64,000 nt of DNA from Burkholderiales bacterium (lineage in GTDB: Bacteria; Pseudomonadota; Gammaproteobacteria; Burkholderiales; Burkholderiaceae_C). Location: assembly GCA_016213325.1 (NCBI GenBank), contig JACRAY010000032.1:37582-101581 (forward strand). Direction: 5' to 3'. Below the pieces are notes generated by a model. That model saw nothing but the letters and a program-made list of their open reading frames with translations, ran no database searches and had not been told where the DNA came from. The position numbers were made by a program, and so were the translations under genes. Positions 1 through 8,055 of this stretch are shown one piece after another. The stretch's first letter is position 1. Every line of letters starts with the position of its first letter.

Positions 1-327
1 TTGCAGGGGCGACGCCACCGCCGGCGAGACGGTGCGGCGCACGTAGCCGGAAGCGGGGTCGGTCCACACCGGTTGCACCTGCAGCCGCGCCAGGGGCGAA
101 GGCGGCGCGGCCGCGGCCACGTCCTGCTGGAACAGCGAGGACAGGGACGTGCCGAGTGCAGCCGTCAGCTTGTCCAGCACGACGGCGGTGGGGCTGCTGC
201 GGCCGCTTTCGATGAGCGAGATGTTGGAGCGGCTCACGCCGCTCAGCTCCGCCAGCGCCTCCAGCGACAGCCCCTGCGCGTCGCGCAACTGGCGCACGCG
301 CGAGGCGATCAGGGTGTTGACATCCAT
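1..327 (-). CDS. XRE-family transcriptional regulator (partial, C-terminus off the window)
   Basis: The 109 visible residues begin MDVNTLIASRV and form a typical XRE helix-turn-helix over about residues 8-62, with the recognition segment SGVSRSNISLIESG. The family binds DNA as a dimer. The start is the ATG at 325-327, directly before the HTH. After residue 70 the chain becomes a linker rich in Ala and Pro, and then WTDPASGYVRR, which suggests the entry to a C-terminal cupin sensor domain as in many XRE-cupin regulators. That part lies outside the window, so the cupin is an inference. It is on the same strand as the cytochrome c gene but 46 bases beyond it. Confidence 0.85.
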   Translation of the reverse strand, partial: MDVNTLIASRVRQLRDAQGLSLEALAELSGVSRSNISLIESGRSSPTAVVLDKLTAALGTSLSSLFQQDVAAAAPPSPLARLQVQPVWTDPASGYVRRTVSPAVASPLQ

Positions 328-373
328 AGCCTCCAGTTTACTGGAAACGATTCTTCCATCAAACTGGAGGGCG

Positions 374-751
374 TCAACGCACCCGGCACTGCCGCGAAGC
401 CTGGCGCAGCCAGGCTATGAGGGCCGCGCGCTCGGCCGCGTCCGGCACGCCCGAGTAGGTCATGGTGGTGCCCGGCAGCGCGGCCATCGGGTCCGCGAGA
501 AAGCGCGACAGGCTGGCTTCGTCCCAGGTGATGCCCGAGGCCTTCATCGCGCTGGAGTAGTCGGCAAAGCCCGGCGCGGTGCCCGCCTTGCGCCCGAACA
601 GCCCGCAATGGGCCGGCCCCGTGCGGTGCTGCTCGATCGAGTGGCAGCCCATGCAGCGCCCGTACGCTTCGTGGCCGCGCTGCAGCAGGACCGCGTCCTG
701 TTGCGCGAACGCAGCCGGCGCCGCCGCCAGCAACAAGGCCGCCAGCTTCAC
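374..751 (-). CDS. Small periplasmic class I cytochrome c
   Basis: The protein has 125 residues. A signal peptide occupies residues 1-16 (cleavage after AFA) and the haem-binding motif CMGCH lies at 33-37. The segment PGTTM at 93-97 supplies the likely axial methionine, and GLFGRKAG matches the class I signature between them. It would be an electron carrier in the periplasm. The start overlaps the stop of the ferritin-like gene by four bases (ATGA), so the two are translationally coupled and probably act together in iron or redox handling. The specific electron partner cannot be read from the sequence. Confidence 0.85.
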   Translation of the reverse strand: MKLAALLLAAAPAAFAQQDAVLLQRGHEAYGRCMGCHSIEQHRTGPAHCGLFGRKAGTAPGFADYSSAMKASGITWDEASLSRFLADPMAALPGTTMTYSGVPDAAERAALIAWLRQASRQCRVR

Positions 752-1305
752 GAGAGGAACGCCGAAGGCACCCAGGGCGTTTCGCCCAGCACCTGCCGCA
801 ACACCGCCCAGTGCATGGCCTCGTCGGCCAGGATGCTGGCCGCGGCCTTCGACAGCTCGCGATCGTGGAACAGCGGCACGGCGTTCACGTACGCCGACAC
901 GGCGCCCCGCTCCAGGCCTGCCGCGAAGCGCAGCACGTCGGCCTCGCTCTTCAGCTTTTCCAGCGGGAAGCTGTAGCGGCTGCGCGGTTCCACCGGCCGC
1001 CCGCCCATCTTGCGGATGGTGCCCGCCAGCACGTCGGCATGCTCCTTGTGGTGGCCCTGGAACTGCAGCGCGATCGGCTTGCTGGCCGTCCCCAGCAGGC
1101 CGCTTTCGGCGCCCACCTGGTAGGCTGCCACCGCCTCCAGCTCGGCCGCCAGGGCCGTGTTGAGGATGCGCACGTCCGCCTCGGCCGGCTTGTGTCCCTG
1201 AGCCAGCACGTCGCGGCCGGCCAGCAGCGCGACTGCGCCCGCAGACAGCACCAGCGCGTGGCGGCGTGAAGAATCGAAGAACGAAGCGAATCCCTGCTGC
1301 TCCAT
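748..1305 (-). CDS. Exported ferritin-like domain protein
   Basis: The protein has 185 residues. The N-terminus carries SRRHALVLSAGAVALLAG, a twin-arginine-like export signal of about 35 residues. The mature part is a helical ferritin-like four-helix bundle with carboxylate-rich helices (ELEAVAAYQVG, HHKEHADVL, LERGAVSAYV, DEAMHWAVLRQ), compatible with a di-metal site. The ATG at 1303-1305 was chosen because it gives a complete export signal; the frame stays open much further upstream, but only as antisense to the sigma factor gene. It is coupled to the cytochrome c gene and lies 35 bases downstream of an ECF sigma gene. Its substrate is unknown. Confidence 0.75.
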   Translation of the reverse strand: MEQQGFASFFDSSRRHALVLSAGAVALLAGRDVLAQGHKPAEADVRILNTALAAELEAVAAYQVGAESGLLGTASKPIALQFQGHHKEHADVLAGTIRKMGGRPVEPRSRYSFPLEKLKSEADVLRFAAGLERGAVSAYVNAVPLFHDRELSKAAASILADEAMHWAVLRQVLGETPWVPSAFLS

Positions 1306-1340
1306 GGCGGCATCCTTTCTGGTGGGTTGGGGAAAGAAAA

Positions 1341-2057
1341 CTAGTGGTCGCGGATCACGCCGCCGGCACGCAGGCGTGCCAGCACGCCCGCCACCACGTC
1401 GTCGCAGCGCTGTCCGAGGAAGTCGTGCAACTGCTGCGCCTCGAGCTCCGCGCTGTCCAGCAGGTGCGTGCGCAGCATGGCGCGGGCGCGCAGGAAGCGT
1501 GTCTTCACCACCTCGGCGCTGACCCGCAGCGCGGCCGCGGTGTCCTCGACGGCGAGCCCTTCGACGGCACGCAGGATGAACACGCTGCGATAGATCGGCG
1601 GCAGCAGGTCGATGGCCGCTTCGAGCAGCCGCCGCAGCTGGCGGCGCTGCGCTTCCTCTTCGGGGGTCGGCCAGTCGCTGGCGTTCGTGGCGATCGGGTT
1701 GCTGCCTGCCATCTCGTCGTCCCCTTCGCCGGGCTCGTCCTGCCACGCCACCAGGCGCCCCAGCTTGCGCTGCTGGCCCAGCGCCTGGTTGATGGCGATG
1801 CGGACCAGCCAGGTCGCCAGCGACGAGTCGCCGCGGAAACTCTCGAGCGAGGTGAAAGCCTTGAGCCAGGTTTCCTGCACCACGTCCTGCGCCTCGGCAT
1901 CGTCGCCGACGATGCCGCGTGCCGCGCGGAACAGCAGGCGGTTGTAGCGCCGCATGAGCTGCTCGAAAGCTCGCGCGTTGCGCTCACGCAGCCCGTGCAG
2001 CAACGCCGCCTCTTCCGAGCGCGCCTCCTGCAGGCCAACTTCAACTGGGCTCGACAT
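1341..2057 (-). CDS. ECF-type RNA polymerase sigma factor (RpoE-like)
   Basis: The protein has 238 residues with sigma region 2 (RARAFEQLMRRYN-like helix, then DVVQETWLKAF) at roughly residues 28-95 and region 4 (LPPIYRSVFILRAVEGL followed by a helix-turn-helix) at about 160-215. Such factors direct RNA polymerase to stress or envelope regulons. An in-frame GTG lies six bases further upstream and could also be used. No obvious anti-sigma gene follows. Instead the next genes encode a ferritin-like protein and a cytochrome c, which may be its targets; that is an inference from order and strand only. Confidence 0.85.
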   Translation of the reverse strand: MSSPVEVGLQEARSEEAALLHGLRERNARAFEQLMRRYNRLLFRAARGIVGDDAEAQDVVQETWLKAFTSLESFRGDSSLATWLVRIAINQALGQQRKLGRLVAWQDEPGEGDDEMAGSNPIATNASDWPTPEEEAQRRQLRRLLEAAIDLLPPIYRSVFILRAVEGLAVEDTAAALRVSAEVVKTRFLRARAMLRTHLLDSAELEAQQLHDFLGQRCDDVVAGVLARLRAGGVIRDH

Positions 2058-2097
2058 GCTCACCTTTCGCCAGCCGGCGCGAAAACACCGCGCCCTT

Positions 2098-2114
2098 GCT
2101 GCATTGGATGCAGC
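2098..2114. promoter_or_regulatory. Perfect inverted repeat upstream of the ECF sigma gene
   Basis: A seven-base perfect inverted repeat, GCTGCAT-TGG-ATGCAGC, sits 41 bases upstream of the sigma start. It may be a protein-binding site or a hairpin in the leader of the sigma mRNA. No regulator is assigned. Confidence 0.4.
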
Positions 2115-2170
2115 AGACTGTGAAAGGTGACAAAGAACCTTGCCGCGCGGGGTTATTCGCCGACGGGACT

Positions 2171-3478
2171 TCAGTCGCGCGGCGTGATGCGCGTGGCCAG
2201 CGGCTGCGGCCGGTACTCGGGACGGAACCGGCAGTTCTTGCCGTAGGTGGGTTCGAAGTCGCGGCAGCGCGTCGCAATCTGCTCGGGCGTGGGCTTGGTG
2301 CCGCTGCGTGCCCAGTCGCTCAATGCGGCCAGCAGCGTCGGGTACGCGCTGTCGCTCAGGTAGCTGTGCGCGTCGTCGGCGGTGAAGGTCTGCACCAGGT
2401 GGCCGGCGGTGCCCGCGCGCTCCATCGTGCGGCGGAAGGTGTCGTGCACTTCCACGAACACGGTGGGGTCGCCGATGCCGTGGACCGTAAGCACCGGCAC
2501 CGGGATGCGGCCGTCGGGCTCGGTGTCTGCTGCCAGCCTGGCCTGCGCCTCGGGGTCGGCCGGGTAGCGGGCCACCACGCCGTTGAGCTTCTCGACTTCG
2601 CTCGAGCCGCGGTACACGGCGCCGGTGTTGCCGAAGGGACTGCGGCCGCCGGTGCGCACGTGTGCAATGTCCTGGAAGTGGAAGGTCGCCCAGGTGAGGT
2701 GGCTCGCGATGGATGCAGCCGGGATCTTCAGCGCATCCACGATCACCTGCACCTTGCGCTGCTGCTCGGGCGTGCGCTGCGCCGCGGGCTTGTCCAGCGC
2801 CAGGCACTCGTTGGCGCGGCGGCGCACTTCTTCGTTGGCCAGCTTCGAGCCGGCGGGCAGGCCGATGCCCAGGGGGTACTGCACTTCATCGGGGCGCGGA
2901 TGGTTGCCGCACAGCGCCTGGTAGATCACGCGCAGGTCGAGCCGGAAGTCGTACGTGCGGCCGCCCGCCAGCACGCCGCTGGTGAGCAGCACGGCGTCGT
3001 AGGGCTTGCCCTGCGTGTACATCGATGCGCCCACGGCCGCCACGTTGCCGCCCCAAGACTGGCCGTGCAGGATGGTTAGCTCGGGCTTGGCCACGTGCTG
3101 CACGAAGATGCGGCGCACGCGCTCGGTGTCCTCGGCGGCCGAGCGCACGGCAACGCCGCCCTGGCGGAAGGCGGAGCCGACCCATGCATAGCCGGCCTTG
3201 ACCACGATGGACCAGCGTTCCAGGTCTTCGACGCTGCGCGCGAGCTTGGGCGCGCCTAGCGTCGGGCCGCCGTGGGCATGCACGACCAGCGTGCCGTTCC
3301 ACTGCGCCGGCAGCGCCGCCATGTAGGGCGCGCCGGCCGAGTCCTGCCCGCTGAAGCAGCGCGTGCCGGCCGGCAGCACGGCCGGGCAGGCCGCGGCCTG
3401 CGGAGCGGTTTCGGTCGTCAGGGGAGGCTGGGTGGCACAGCCCGCGAGCAGTGCAAGGCAGAGGATAGGCAACTTCAT
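2171..3478 (-). CDS. Alpha/beta hydrolase lipoprotein
   Basis: The protein has 435 residues. It starts with a lipoprotein signal (MKLPILCLALLAGC, lipobox LAGC), so it is probably anchored to the outer membrane. The hydrolase core shows the nucleophile elbow GQSWGG, an acid candidate in HGIGDPTV and a histidine in DDAHSYL, which together form a plausible Ser-Asp-His triad. Near the C-terminus are cysteines (RCRDFEPTYGKNC) that may pair. It is transcribed away from the LysR gene 83 bases away, so the LysR regulator may control it. The substrate is unknown; esterase or lipase activity is only the family default. Confidence 0.7.
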   Translation of the reverse strand: MKLPILCLALLAGCATQPPLTTETAPQAAACPAVLPAGTRCFSGQDSAGAPYMAALPAQWNGTLVVHAHGGPTLGAPKLARSVEDLERWSIVVKAGYAWVGSAFRQGGVAVRSAAEDTERVRRIFVQHVAKPELTILHGQSWGGNVAAVGASMYTQGKPYDAVLLTSGVLAGGRTYDFRLDLRVIYQALCGNHPRPDEVQYPLGIGLPAGSKLANEEVRRRANECLALDKPAAQRTPEQQRKVQVIVDALKIPAASIASHLTWATFHFQDIAHVRTGGRSPFGNTGAVYRGSSEVEKLNGVVARYPADPEAQARLAADTEPDGRIPVPVLTVHGIGDPTVFVEVHDTFRRTMERAGTAGHLVQTFTADDAHSYLSDSAYPTLLAALSDWARSGTKPTPEQIATRCRDFEPTYGKNCRFRPEYRPQPLATRITPRD

Positions 3479-3505
3479 GATCGCCCACGATAAGAGTCCC
3501 AGTCG

Positions 3506-3522
3506 ATTGAATCAAATACAAT
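3506..3522. promoter_or_regulatory. Candidate LysR-type binding site (T-N11-A)
   Basis: ATTG-N9-CAAT forms an interrupted palindrome containing the T-N11-A core typical of LysR-family sites. It lies in the AT-rich 83-base space between the divergent hydrolase and lysR genes, where autoregulation and control of the divergent gene would be expected. Confidence 0.5.
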
Positions 3523-3561
3523 TACAGGGCCTTCTGCAGACGAAAAACATATGGAGTTGGC

Positions 3562-4476
3562 TTGGACCTGAAGCACCTGCGTTACTTCGTCGCGGTGGCC
3601 GAAACCGGCCACATCACGCGGGCCGCGGCCCGCCTGGGCATGCAGCAGCCGCCGCTGTCGCAGCAGATCCGCGCGCTGGAGGAAAGCCTGGGGACCACGT
3701 TGTTCAAGCGGCATCCCAAAGGCGTGACGCTGACCGAAAGCGGCGAAATGCTGCTGGCCGACAGCCGCCGCCTGCTGGCCGAGGCCGAGGCCGTGAAGAC
3801 CCGCATGAAGGCCGTGGCCGCTGGCCACGCAGGCGTGCTGTCGATCGGCATCACCAGCTCGGCCGCGGCACATGCCTTCACGCCGCAGGTGCTGCGGGAC
3901 TGCCGCACCCAGTTCCCCGGCATCGCCCTGCAGATCGGCGAAGACCATGCGGCGGGCATCACCGACGGGCTGGTCGGTGGCCGGTTCCAATGCGGCTTCC
4001 TGCGCGTGCCTGTGGCCCGGCCACCCGGGCTGGTGTTCGAGACGCTGTTGCGCGAACCGGTGCTGGCCGCGCTGCCGGTGGGCCACCGGCTGCTGGCCAG
4101 GCGGCGGCGCACGCTGCACCTGCGCGACTTGCGCGACGAGCGCTTCATCCTCGTGCGGCAGGCGGGCGCAGCGGGCCTGTATGCCCAGCTGCTGGCGCTG
4201 TGCGAGAAGCAGGGCTTCACGCCGGTGGTGGCGCACGAGGTCGGCCGCATGATGACCGCGCTGAACCTGGTGGCCGCGGGCGACGGCATCGCGGTGGTGC
4301 CAGCGTCGATGCAGGGCGCGCACCCCCACGCCATCGAGTATCGCCTGCTCGAAAGCTCGCGCAGCCTCGACGCGCCGCTGACGATGGTCTATCGCAAGTC
4401 GGATTGCCAGGGCGCACTGAAGTCGTTCGTGGACCTGGTGCACGCTGCCGCCAAGGCGGCCGTGGGGCCTTCATGA
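3562..4476 (+). CDS. LysR-family transcriptional regulator
   Basis: The protein has 304 residues and starts at TTG (3562), which gives the canonical N-terminus MDLKHLRYFVAVAETGH. An ATG at 3551 is out of frame. The winged helix-turn-helix spans residues 1-60 (ITRAAARLGMQQPPLSQQI) and the effector domain about 90-295. It overlaps the following Bug receptor gene by four bases (ATGA), so regulator and receptor are made together. Pairing of this kind suggests that it senses the carboxylate bound by that receptor. The effector cannot be named. Confidence 0.88.
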   Translation: MDLKHLRYFVAVAETGHITRAAARLGMQQPPLSQQIRALEESLGTTLFKRHPKGVTLTESGEMLLADSRRLLAEAEAVKTRMKAVAAGHAGVLSIGITSSAAAHAFTPQVLRDCRTQFPGIALQIGEDHAAGITDGLVGGRFQCGFLRVPVARPPGLVFETLLREPVLAALPVGHRLLARRRRTLHLRDLRDERFILVRQAGAAGLYAQLLALCEKQGFTPVVAHEVGRMMTALNLVAAGDGIAVVPASMQGAHPHAIEYRLLESSRSLDAPLTMVYRKSDCQGALKSFVDLVHAAAKAAVGPS

Positions 4477-5411
4477 AACGCCGGCAAGTCTTGTTCGGTG
4501 CCTGCGCGGCTTCAGTGACTGTGCCGCTGTTCGCGTCGACACCGGCCCTGCGCATCATGGTGGCTTACCCACCAGGCGGGGTGAGCGACTCGGTCGCGCG
4601 CGTGCTGGCGCGCCAGCTCACGCCCATCCTCGACCGTGCCGTCGTGGTGGAAAACCGCGCCGGCGTCGGTGGCGGCCTCGCTCTGGCCGAGGTCGCGCGG
4701 GCCGCGCCCGACGGGCGCCTGCTCGGCTTTTCGGCGATCAGCCCGCTGGCGCTGTCGCCGCACTTCGGCCAGCCCGAACCGCGCGTGGTGCCGGTCAGCG
4801 GCGTGATGCACACGCCCTTGCTGCTGGTTGGCACGTCGGCGCTGGTGGCGCGCAACTTTGCCGACATGGTGCGCGAAGCGCGCGCCGCGCATCCCGGCCT
4901 GCGCTGGGCTACCTCGGGCGTGGGCACCATCGGGCACCTGGCGCTGGAACAGGTGAAGCTGCAGATGAAGCTGGACCTGGTGCACGTGCCCTACACCGGC
5001 GGTGCGCCGCAACTGCAGGACGCGCTGGCGGCGCGCTTCGAACTGCTTTCGAGCAACCTCGCACCGCTGCAACTGGACTACGTGCGCACCGGCCGCCTGT
5101 TTGCGCTGGCAGTGGGCGCGCCGCACCGGTCCGGGCAGTTGCCTGCCGTGCCGACCTTTGCCGAAGCCGGGTGTGCGGGCGCCAACCTGAGTTCGCTGTT
5201 CGGCCTGTTCGCGCCGGCCGGCACACCGGCTGCACTCGTCAAGCGGTTCAACGCGGCGTGCGCCGAGGTGTTGGGCCAGCCCGAGTTCCGCCGGATGCTG
5301 GCCGAAGGCGGCAACCAGCCGGCCACCGGCAGCGCCGCGGATTTCGCGCAGGAGATTCGCCGGCAGCGGGAGGCGAATGGGAAGCTGGTGGCGATGATGA
5401 AGACACGTTAG
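4473..5411 (+). CDS. Bug-family periplasmic solute receptor (tripartite tricarboxylate transporter type)
   Basis: The protein has 312 residues with an export signal over about residues 1-21 (MKRRQVLFGACAAS). The mature start TPALRIMVAYPPGGVSD carries the Bug signature, in which the PPGG loop binds the carboxylate ligand. VHVPYTGGAPQLQDALAAR and VPTFAEAG are further family landmarks. The family delivers small carboxylates to TctAB membrane partners or acts as a sensor. No tctA or tctB lies nearby, so this is an orphan receptor, as is very common in Burkholderiales. It is translationally coupled to lysR. Confidence 0.88.
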   Translation: MKRRQVLFGACAASVTVPLFASTPALRIMVAYPPGGVSDSVARVLARQLTPILDRAVVVENRAGVGGGLALAEVARAAPDGRLLGFSAISPLALSPHFGQPEPRVVPVSGVMHTPLLLVGTSALVARNFADMVREARAAHPGLRWATSGVGTIGHLALEQVKLQMKLDLVHVPYTGGAPQLQDALAARFELLSSNLAPLQLDYVRTGRLFALAVGAPHRSGQLPAVPTFAEAGCAGANLSSLFGLFAPAGTPAALVKRFNAACAEVLGQPEFRRMLAEGGNQPATGSAADFAQEIRRQREANGKLVAMMKTR

Positions 5412-5420
5412 GGACGTCCC

Positions 5421-5486
5421 CGTAGGCTGGGTGAAACCCCAGCGGTGTGCCTGCAACCAGAAGCTGGGGTTGCACCCCAGCCTACG
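5421..5486. repeat. Long imperfect inverted repeat (GTAGGCTGGG-type intergenic element)
   Basis: Two arms of about 23 bases, at 5421-5443 and 5463-5486, are near-perfect reverse complements (CGTAGGCTGGG... against ...CCCAGCCTACG). The element fills the space between the convergent Bug and ECF genes and would fold into a strong hairpin, so it may serve as a bidirectional terminator. A diverged single arm occurs at 9918-9940, which marks it as a dispersed family. Confidence 0.7.
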
Positions 5487-6753
5487 AATTCCTTTCCTCC
5501 GCCCGCTTCAGCAGCAACTCCTTCTCCCGCGCATTCCCCGCCATCGCCGCCGCCCGAATGAACTCCGCGCGCGCTTCTTCGTGCCGCCCGAGCTTGGCGA
5601 GCAGGTCGCCACGCACGCTGGGCAGCCACTGGTAGTTCTGCAGCGACTTCCCGCCTTGCAGCCGGTCGATGAGCGCAAGCCCTGCCGCCGGTCCTTCGGC
5701 CATGCCGACCGCCACGGCGCGATTGAGCTGCACCACGGGCGACGGCATCACGTCGGCCAGCTCGCCGTACAGCGCCGCGATGCGCGACCAGTCGGTGGCC
5801 TCGAACGACAGTGCACGCGCATGGCACGCGGCGATCTCGGCCTGCAGCAGGTACGGGCCGCGCGGCTGTGCGAGCGCAGCAGCACGATCGAGCGCCGCCA
5901 GCCCGCGGCGGACCAGCAGGTGGTCCCAGCGCCCGCGGTCCTGCTCGGCCAGCAGCACGACACGCCCTTCGGCATCGGTTCGCGCCTTCATGCGCGAAGC
6001 CTGGATCTCCATCAGCGCCACCAGGCCGTGCACCTCGGCTTCGTTGCGCGCCAGTTCGGCCAGGATGCGGCCCAGGCGCAGCGCGTCGTCCACCAGCGCA
6101 GGGCGCATCCAGTCTTCGCCCGCGGTGGCCGAATAGCCTTCGTTGAAGATCAGGTAGACGGCTTCCAGCACCGAGCCCAGGCGCTGCTGCAGCTGCGCGC
6201 CGCGCGGCACCTCGTACGGCACCTTGGCCTCGGCCAGCGTGCGCTTGGCGCGCACGATGCGCTGCGCGATGGTCGGCTCGGGCACCAGGTAGGCGCGCGC
6301 GATCTCGTGCGTGGTCAGCCCGCCCAGCAGCTTCAGGGTCAGCGCCACGCGCGCGTCGGCCGACAGCACCGGGTGGCAGGCCGTGAAGACCAGGCGCAGC
6401 AGGTCGTCGCCGATCTCGTCCTGCCGTGCGGCATCGAGCGCATCCACGAAGTCCGGCACGATCAGGGCCTCCTGCGCTTCGAGGTCATGGCCGATCGCTT
6501 CGATGTTCTGCTGGTTCTTCTTCTCGCGGCGCAGGTGGTCGAGCGCGCGGTTCCTGGCGGTGGTCATGAGCCATGCGGCCGGCTTGTCCGGGATGCCGTC
6601 GGTCGGCCAGTGCTCCAGCGCCGACACCAGGGCGTCCTGCGCCAGTTCCTCGGCGACGCCGATGTCTCGCACCATGCGGGCCACCACCGCCACGACCTTG
6701 GCGGACTCCATCCGCCAGACCGCCGCGATCGTGTCGTGGGTGGCCGAATGCAT
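5482..6753 (-). CDS. ECF42-type sigma factor with C-terminal helical repeat extension
   Basis: The protein has 423 residues, about twice the usual ECF size. Sigma region 2 occupies about residues 10-85 (AEELAQDALVSALEHWP, DKPAAWLMTTARNRALDHLRR) and region 4 about 125-185 (LGGLTTHEIARAYLVPEPTIAQRI). The remaining 230 residues are a TPR-like extension with VYLIFNEGYSA and PVVQLNRAVAVGMAEGP, the hallmark of the ECF42 group. In that group the extension replaces an anti-sigma factor and the partners are YciI/DGPF proteins. Exactly such genes lie downstream on the sequence, upstream in transcription, so the group assignment is well supported. The signal is unknown. Confidence 0.88.
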   Translation of the reverse strand: MHSATHDTIAAVWRMESAKVVAVVARMVRDIGVAEELAQDALVSALEHWPTDGIPDKPAAWLMTTARNRALDHLRREKKNQQNIEAIGHDLEAQEALIVPDFVDALDAARQDEIGDDLLRLVFTACHPVLSADARVALTLKLLGGLTTHEIARAYLVPEPTIAQRIVRAKRTLAEAKVPYEVPRGAQLQQRLGSVLEAVYLIFNEGYSATAGEDWMRPALVDDALRLGRILAELARNEAEVHGLVALMEIQASRMKARTDAEGRVVLLAEQDRGRWDHLLVRRGLAALDRAAALAQPRGPYLLQAEIAACHARALSFEATDWSRIAALYGELADVMPSPVVQLNRAVAVGMAEGPAAGLALIDRLQGGKSLQNYQWLPSVRGDLLAKLGRHEEARAEFIRAAAMAGNAREKELLLKRAEERNS

Positions 6754-6759
6754 ACGGGC

Positions 6760-7164
6760 TCAGGCCTGCACGTGCGCCGGGTCCATCCACAGCACTTCCC
6801 ACATGTGGCCGTCGGGATCGGTGAAGCCGTGCTGGTACATGAAGCCGTGGTCCTGCCGCGCCATCGGCGTGGTGCCGCCCGCCGCCACGGCCTTGCGCAC
6901 CAGTTCGTCGACCTGCTCGCGGCTGTCGCACGACAGCGCGACCAGCACTTCGGTGGACTGGGTGGCATCGGCCACCGGCTTGTTGGTGAAGCCGCGGAAG
7001 AAGGGCTCGACGAGCAGCATCACGTAGATGTCTTCCGTGATGACCAGGCAAGCGCCCTGCTCGTTGGTGAACTGCGGGTTGAACGAGTAGCCCAGGCCTT
7101 TGTAGAAGGCCTGCGCACGCGCCATGTCCTTCACGGGCAGGTTGACGAAGATCTTGTGCGCCAT
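6760..7164 (-). CDS. VOC-family (glyoxalase/extradiol-like) protein
   Basis: The protein has 134 residues and a single vicinal-oxygen-chelate module pair. It opens with KIFVNLPVKDMARAQAFYKGLGY and ends with GFTDPDGHMWEVLWMDP, both typical of the PhnB/glyoxalase-like subgroup. It may bind a metal and act on a small molecule, but no reaction can be assigned. It sits six bases from the ECF42 gene and two bases from a YciI gene on the same strand, so it belongs to the ECF42 operon. Confidence 0.82.
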   Translation of the reverse strand: MAHKIFVNLPVKDMARAQAFYKGLGYSFNPQFTNEQGACLVITEDIYVMLLVEPFFRGFTNKPVADATQSTEVLVALSCDSREQVDELVRKAVAAGGTTPMARQDHGFMYQHGFTDPDGHMWEVLWMDPAHVQA

Positions 7165-7166
7165 GG

Positions 7167-7595
7167 TCACCTCATCCCCATTTTGCGGAACTTCTCGATC
7201 TCGCTCGCGGGCGCGACGTCCTTGAAGTCTTCCATTTCGTAGAGCTGCCGCACTTCGATTTCGGCGGGCTTGTCGAAGCCGACAGGGTTGGGAAAGCGCT
7301 TCGTCCATTCCAGCGCCTCTTCGCGCGTGCGGGTCTGGATCAGCGTGTAACCGGCGACCAGTTCCTTGCTTTCGGTGAACGGGCCGTCGACGACGGTGCG
7401 CGTGCCGTCGCTTGCGTAGCGGATGCGCCAGCCCTTGCTGCTGGGGTGCAGCCCCGAGCCGTCGAGCAGTGCACCGGCCCGGGCCAGGTCTTCGTGGTAG
7501 ATGCGCATGGCCTCGAACAGCTTGTCGCTGCCTTCGGGCCAGCGGCCGGCCTCGCTGTCGGGCGTGGCCTTCACGATGATCATGAAGCGGGGCAT
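7167..7595 (-). CDS. YciI-like DGPF-domain protein (larger paralogue)
   Basis: The protein has 142 residues. It begins MPRFMIIVKATPDSEAG and carries the namesake VDGPFTESKELVAGY motif at about residues 65-79. DGPF proteins are the standard companions of ECF42 sigma factors, where they are thought to modulate or belong to the regulon. The ATG at 7593-7595 was preferred over an upstream start because it opens the beta-strand that begins every family member. The gene is in line with the VOC and sigma genes. Confidence 0.85.
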   Translation of the reverse strand: MPRFMIIVKATPDSEAGRWPEGSDKLFEAMRIYHEDLARAGALLDGSGLHPSSKGWRIRYASDGTRTVVDGPFTESKELVAGYTLIQTRTREEALEWTKRFPNPVGFDKPAEIEVRQLYEMEDFKDVAPASEIEKFRKMGMR

Positions 7596-7678
7596 GGGGA
7601 TTCTCCTGTTGCGGTGGTGATACGGGTACGACGAACCACGCCGGCCCGGATCGACACCGCGAAGGCGCTGCCGAATCC

Positions 7679-8038
7679 TTATGCCGATACGTAGCAGGGA
7701 CCGGTCTCGCGCACCTCGACCGTGGCCCACTGCGCAGCCGGGCACTCACGCGCAATGGCGAGCGCTTCGTCGCGCGTCGCGCAGCCGAGCAGGAAAAAGC
7801 CGCCGACCATCTCCTTGGCTTCGGCAAACGGGCCGTCGACGACCTGCGCGCGGCCTTCGCGCACCTGCACGCGCGCGCCTTCGCGTTGCGACTTGAGGGA
7901 CGACACCGCCATCAGCACCCCGCGCGACTTCAGGTTGTCGGAGAACTGCACCATGCGGTCGTACACCTCATGGCCTTCGGGTTCGGTACGCGTGCCGCGC
8001 TGGGCGGGGTCCTCGACGATGAGCAGCATGTAGGGCAT
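7679..8038 (-). CDS. YciI-like DGPF-domain protein (smaller paralogue)
   Basis: The protein has 119 residues with the start MPYMLLIVEDPAQRG and the motif VVDGPFAEAKEMVGGFFLL. It is a diverged paralogue of the neighbouring DGPF gene, from which it is separated by 83 bases. It is the first gene of the ECF42 cluster in the direction of transcription and its start lies only 17 bases from the start of a divergent GNAT gene, so their promoters must overlap the coding ends. Confidence 0.85.
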   Translation of the reverse strand: MPYMLLIVEDPAQRGTRTEPEGHEVYDRMVQFSDNLKSRGVLMAVSSLKSQREGARVQVREGRAQVVDGPFAEAKEMVGGFFLLGCATRDEALAIARECPAAQWATVEVRETGPCYVSA

Positions 8039-8055
8039 GCGCCATGATAGCGAGC

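Noticed and set aside
3551..3568. ATG at 3551 as the lysR start
   Set aside because: It is out of frame and meets a stop after six codons; the TTG at 3562 gives the family N-terminus.
3363..5411. A 682-codon plus-strand frame ending with the Bug receptor
   Set aside because: The first half is an out-of-frame reading of lysR; the receptor starts at 4473 with a signal peptide.
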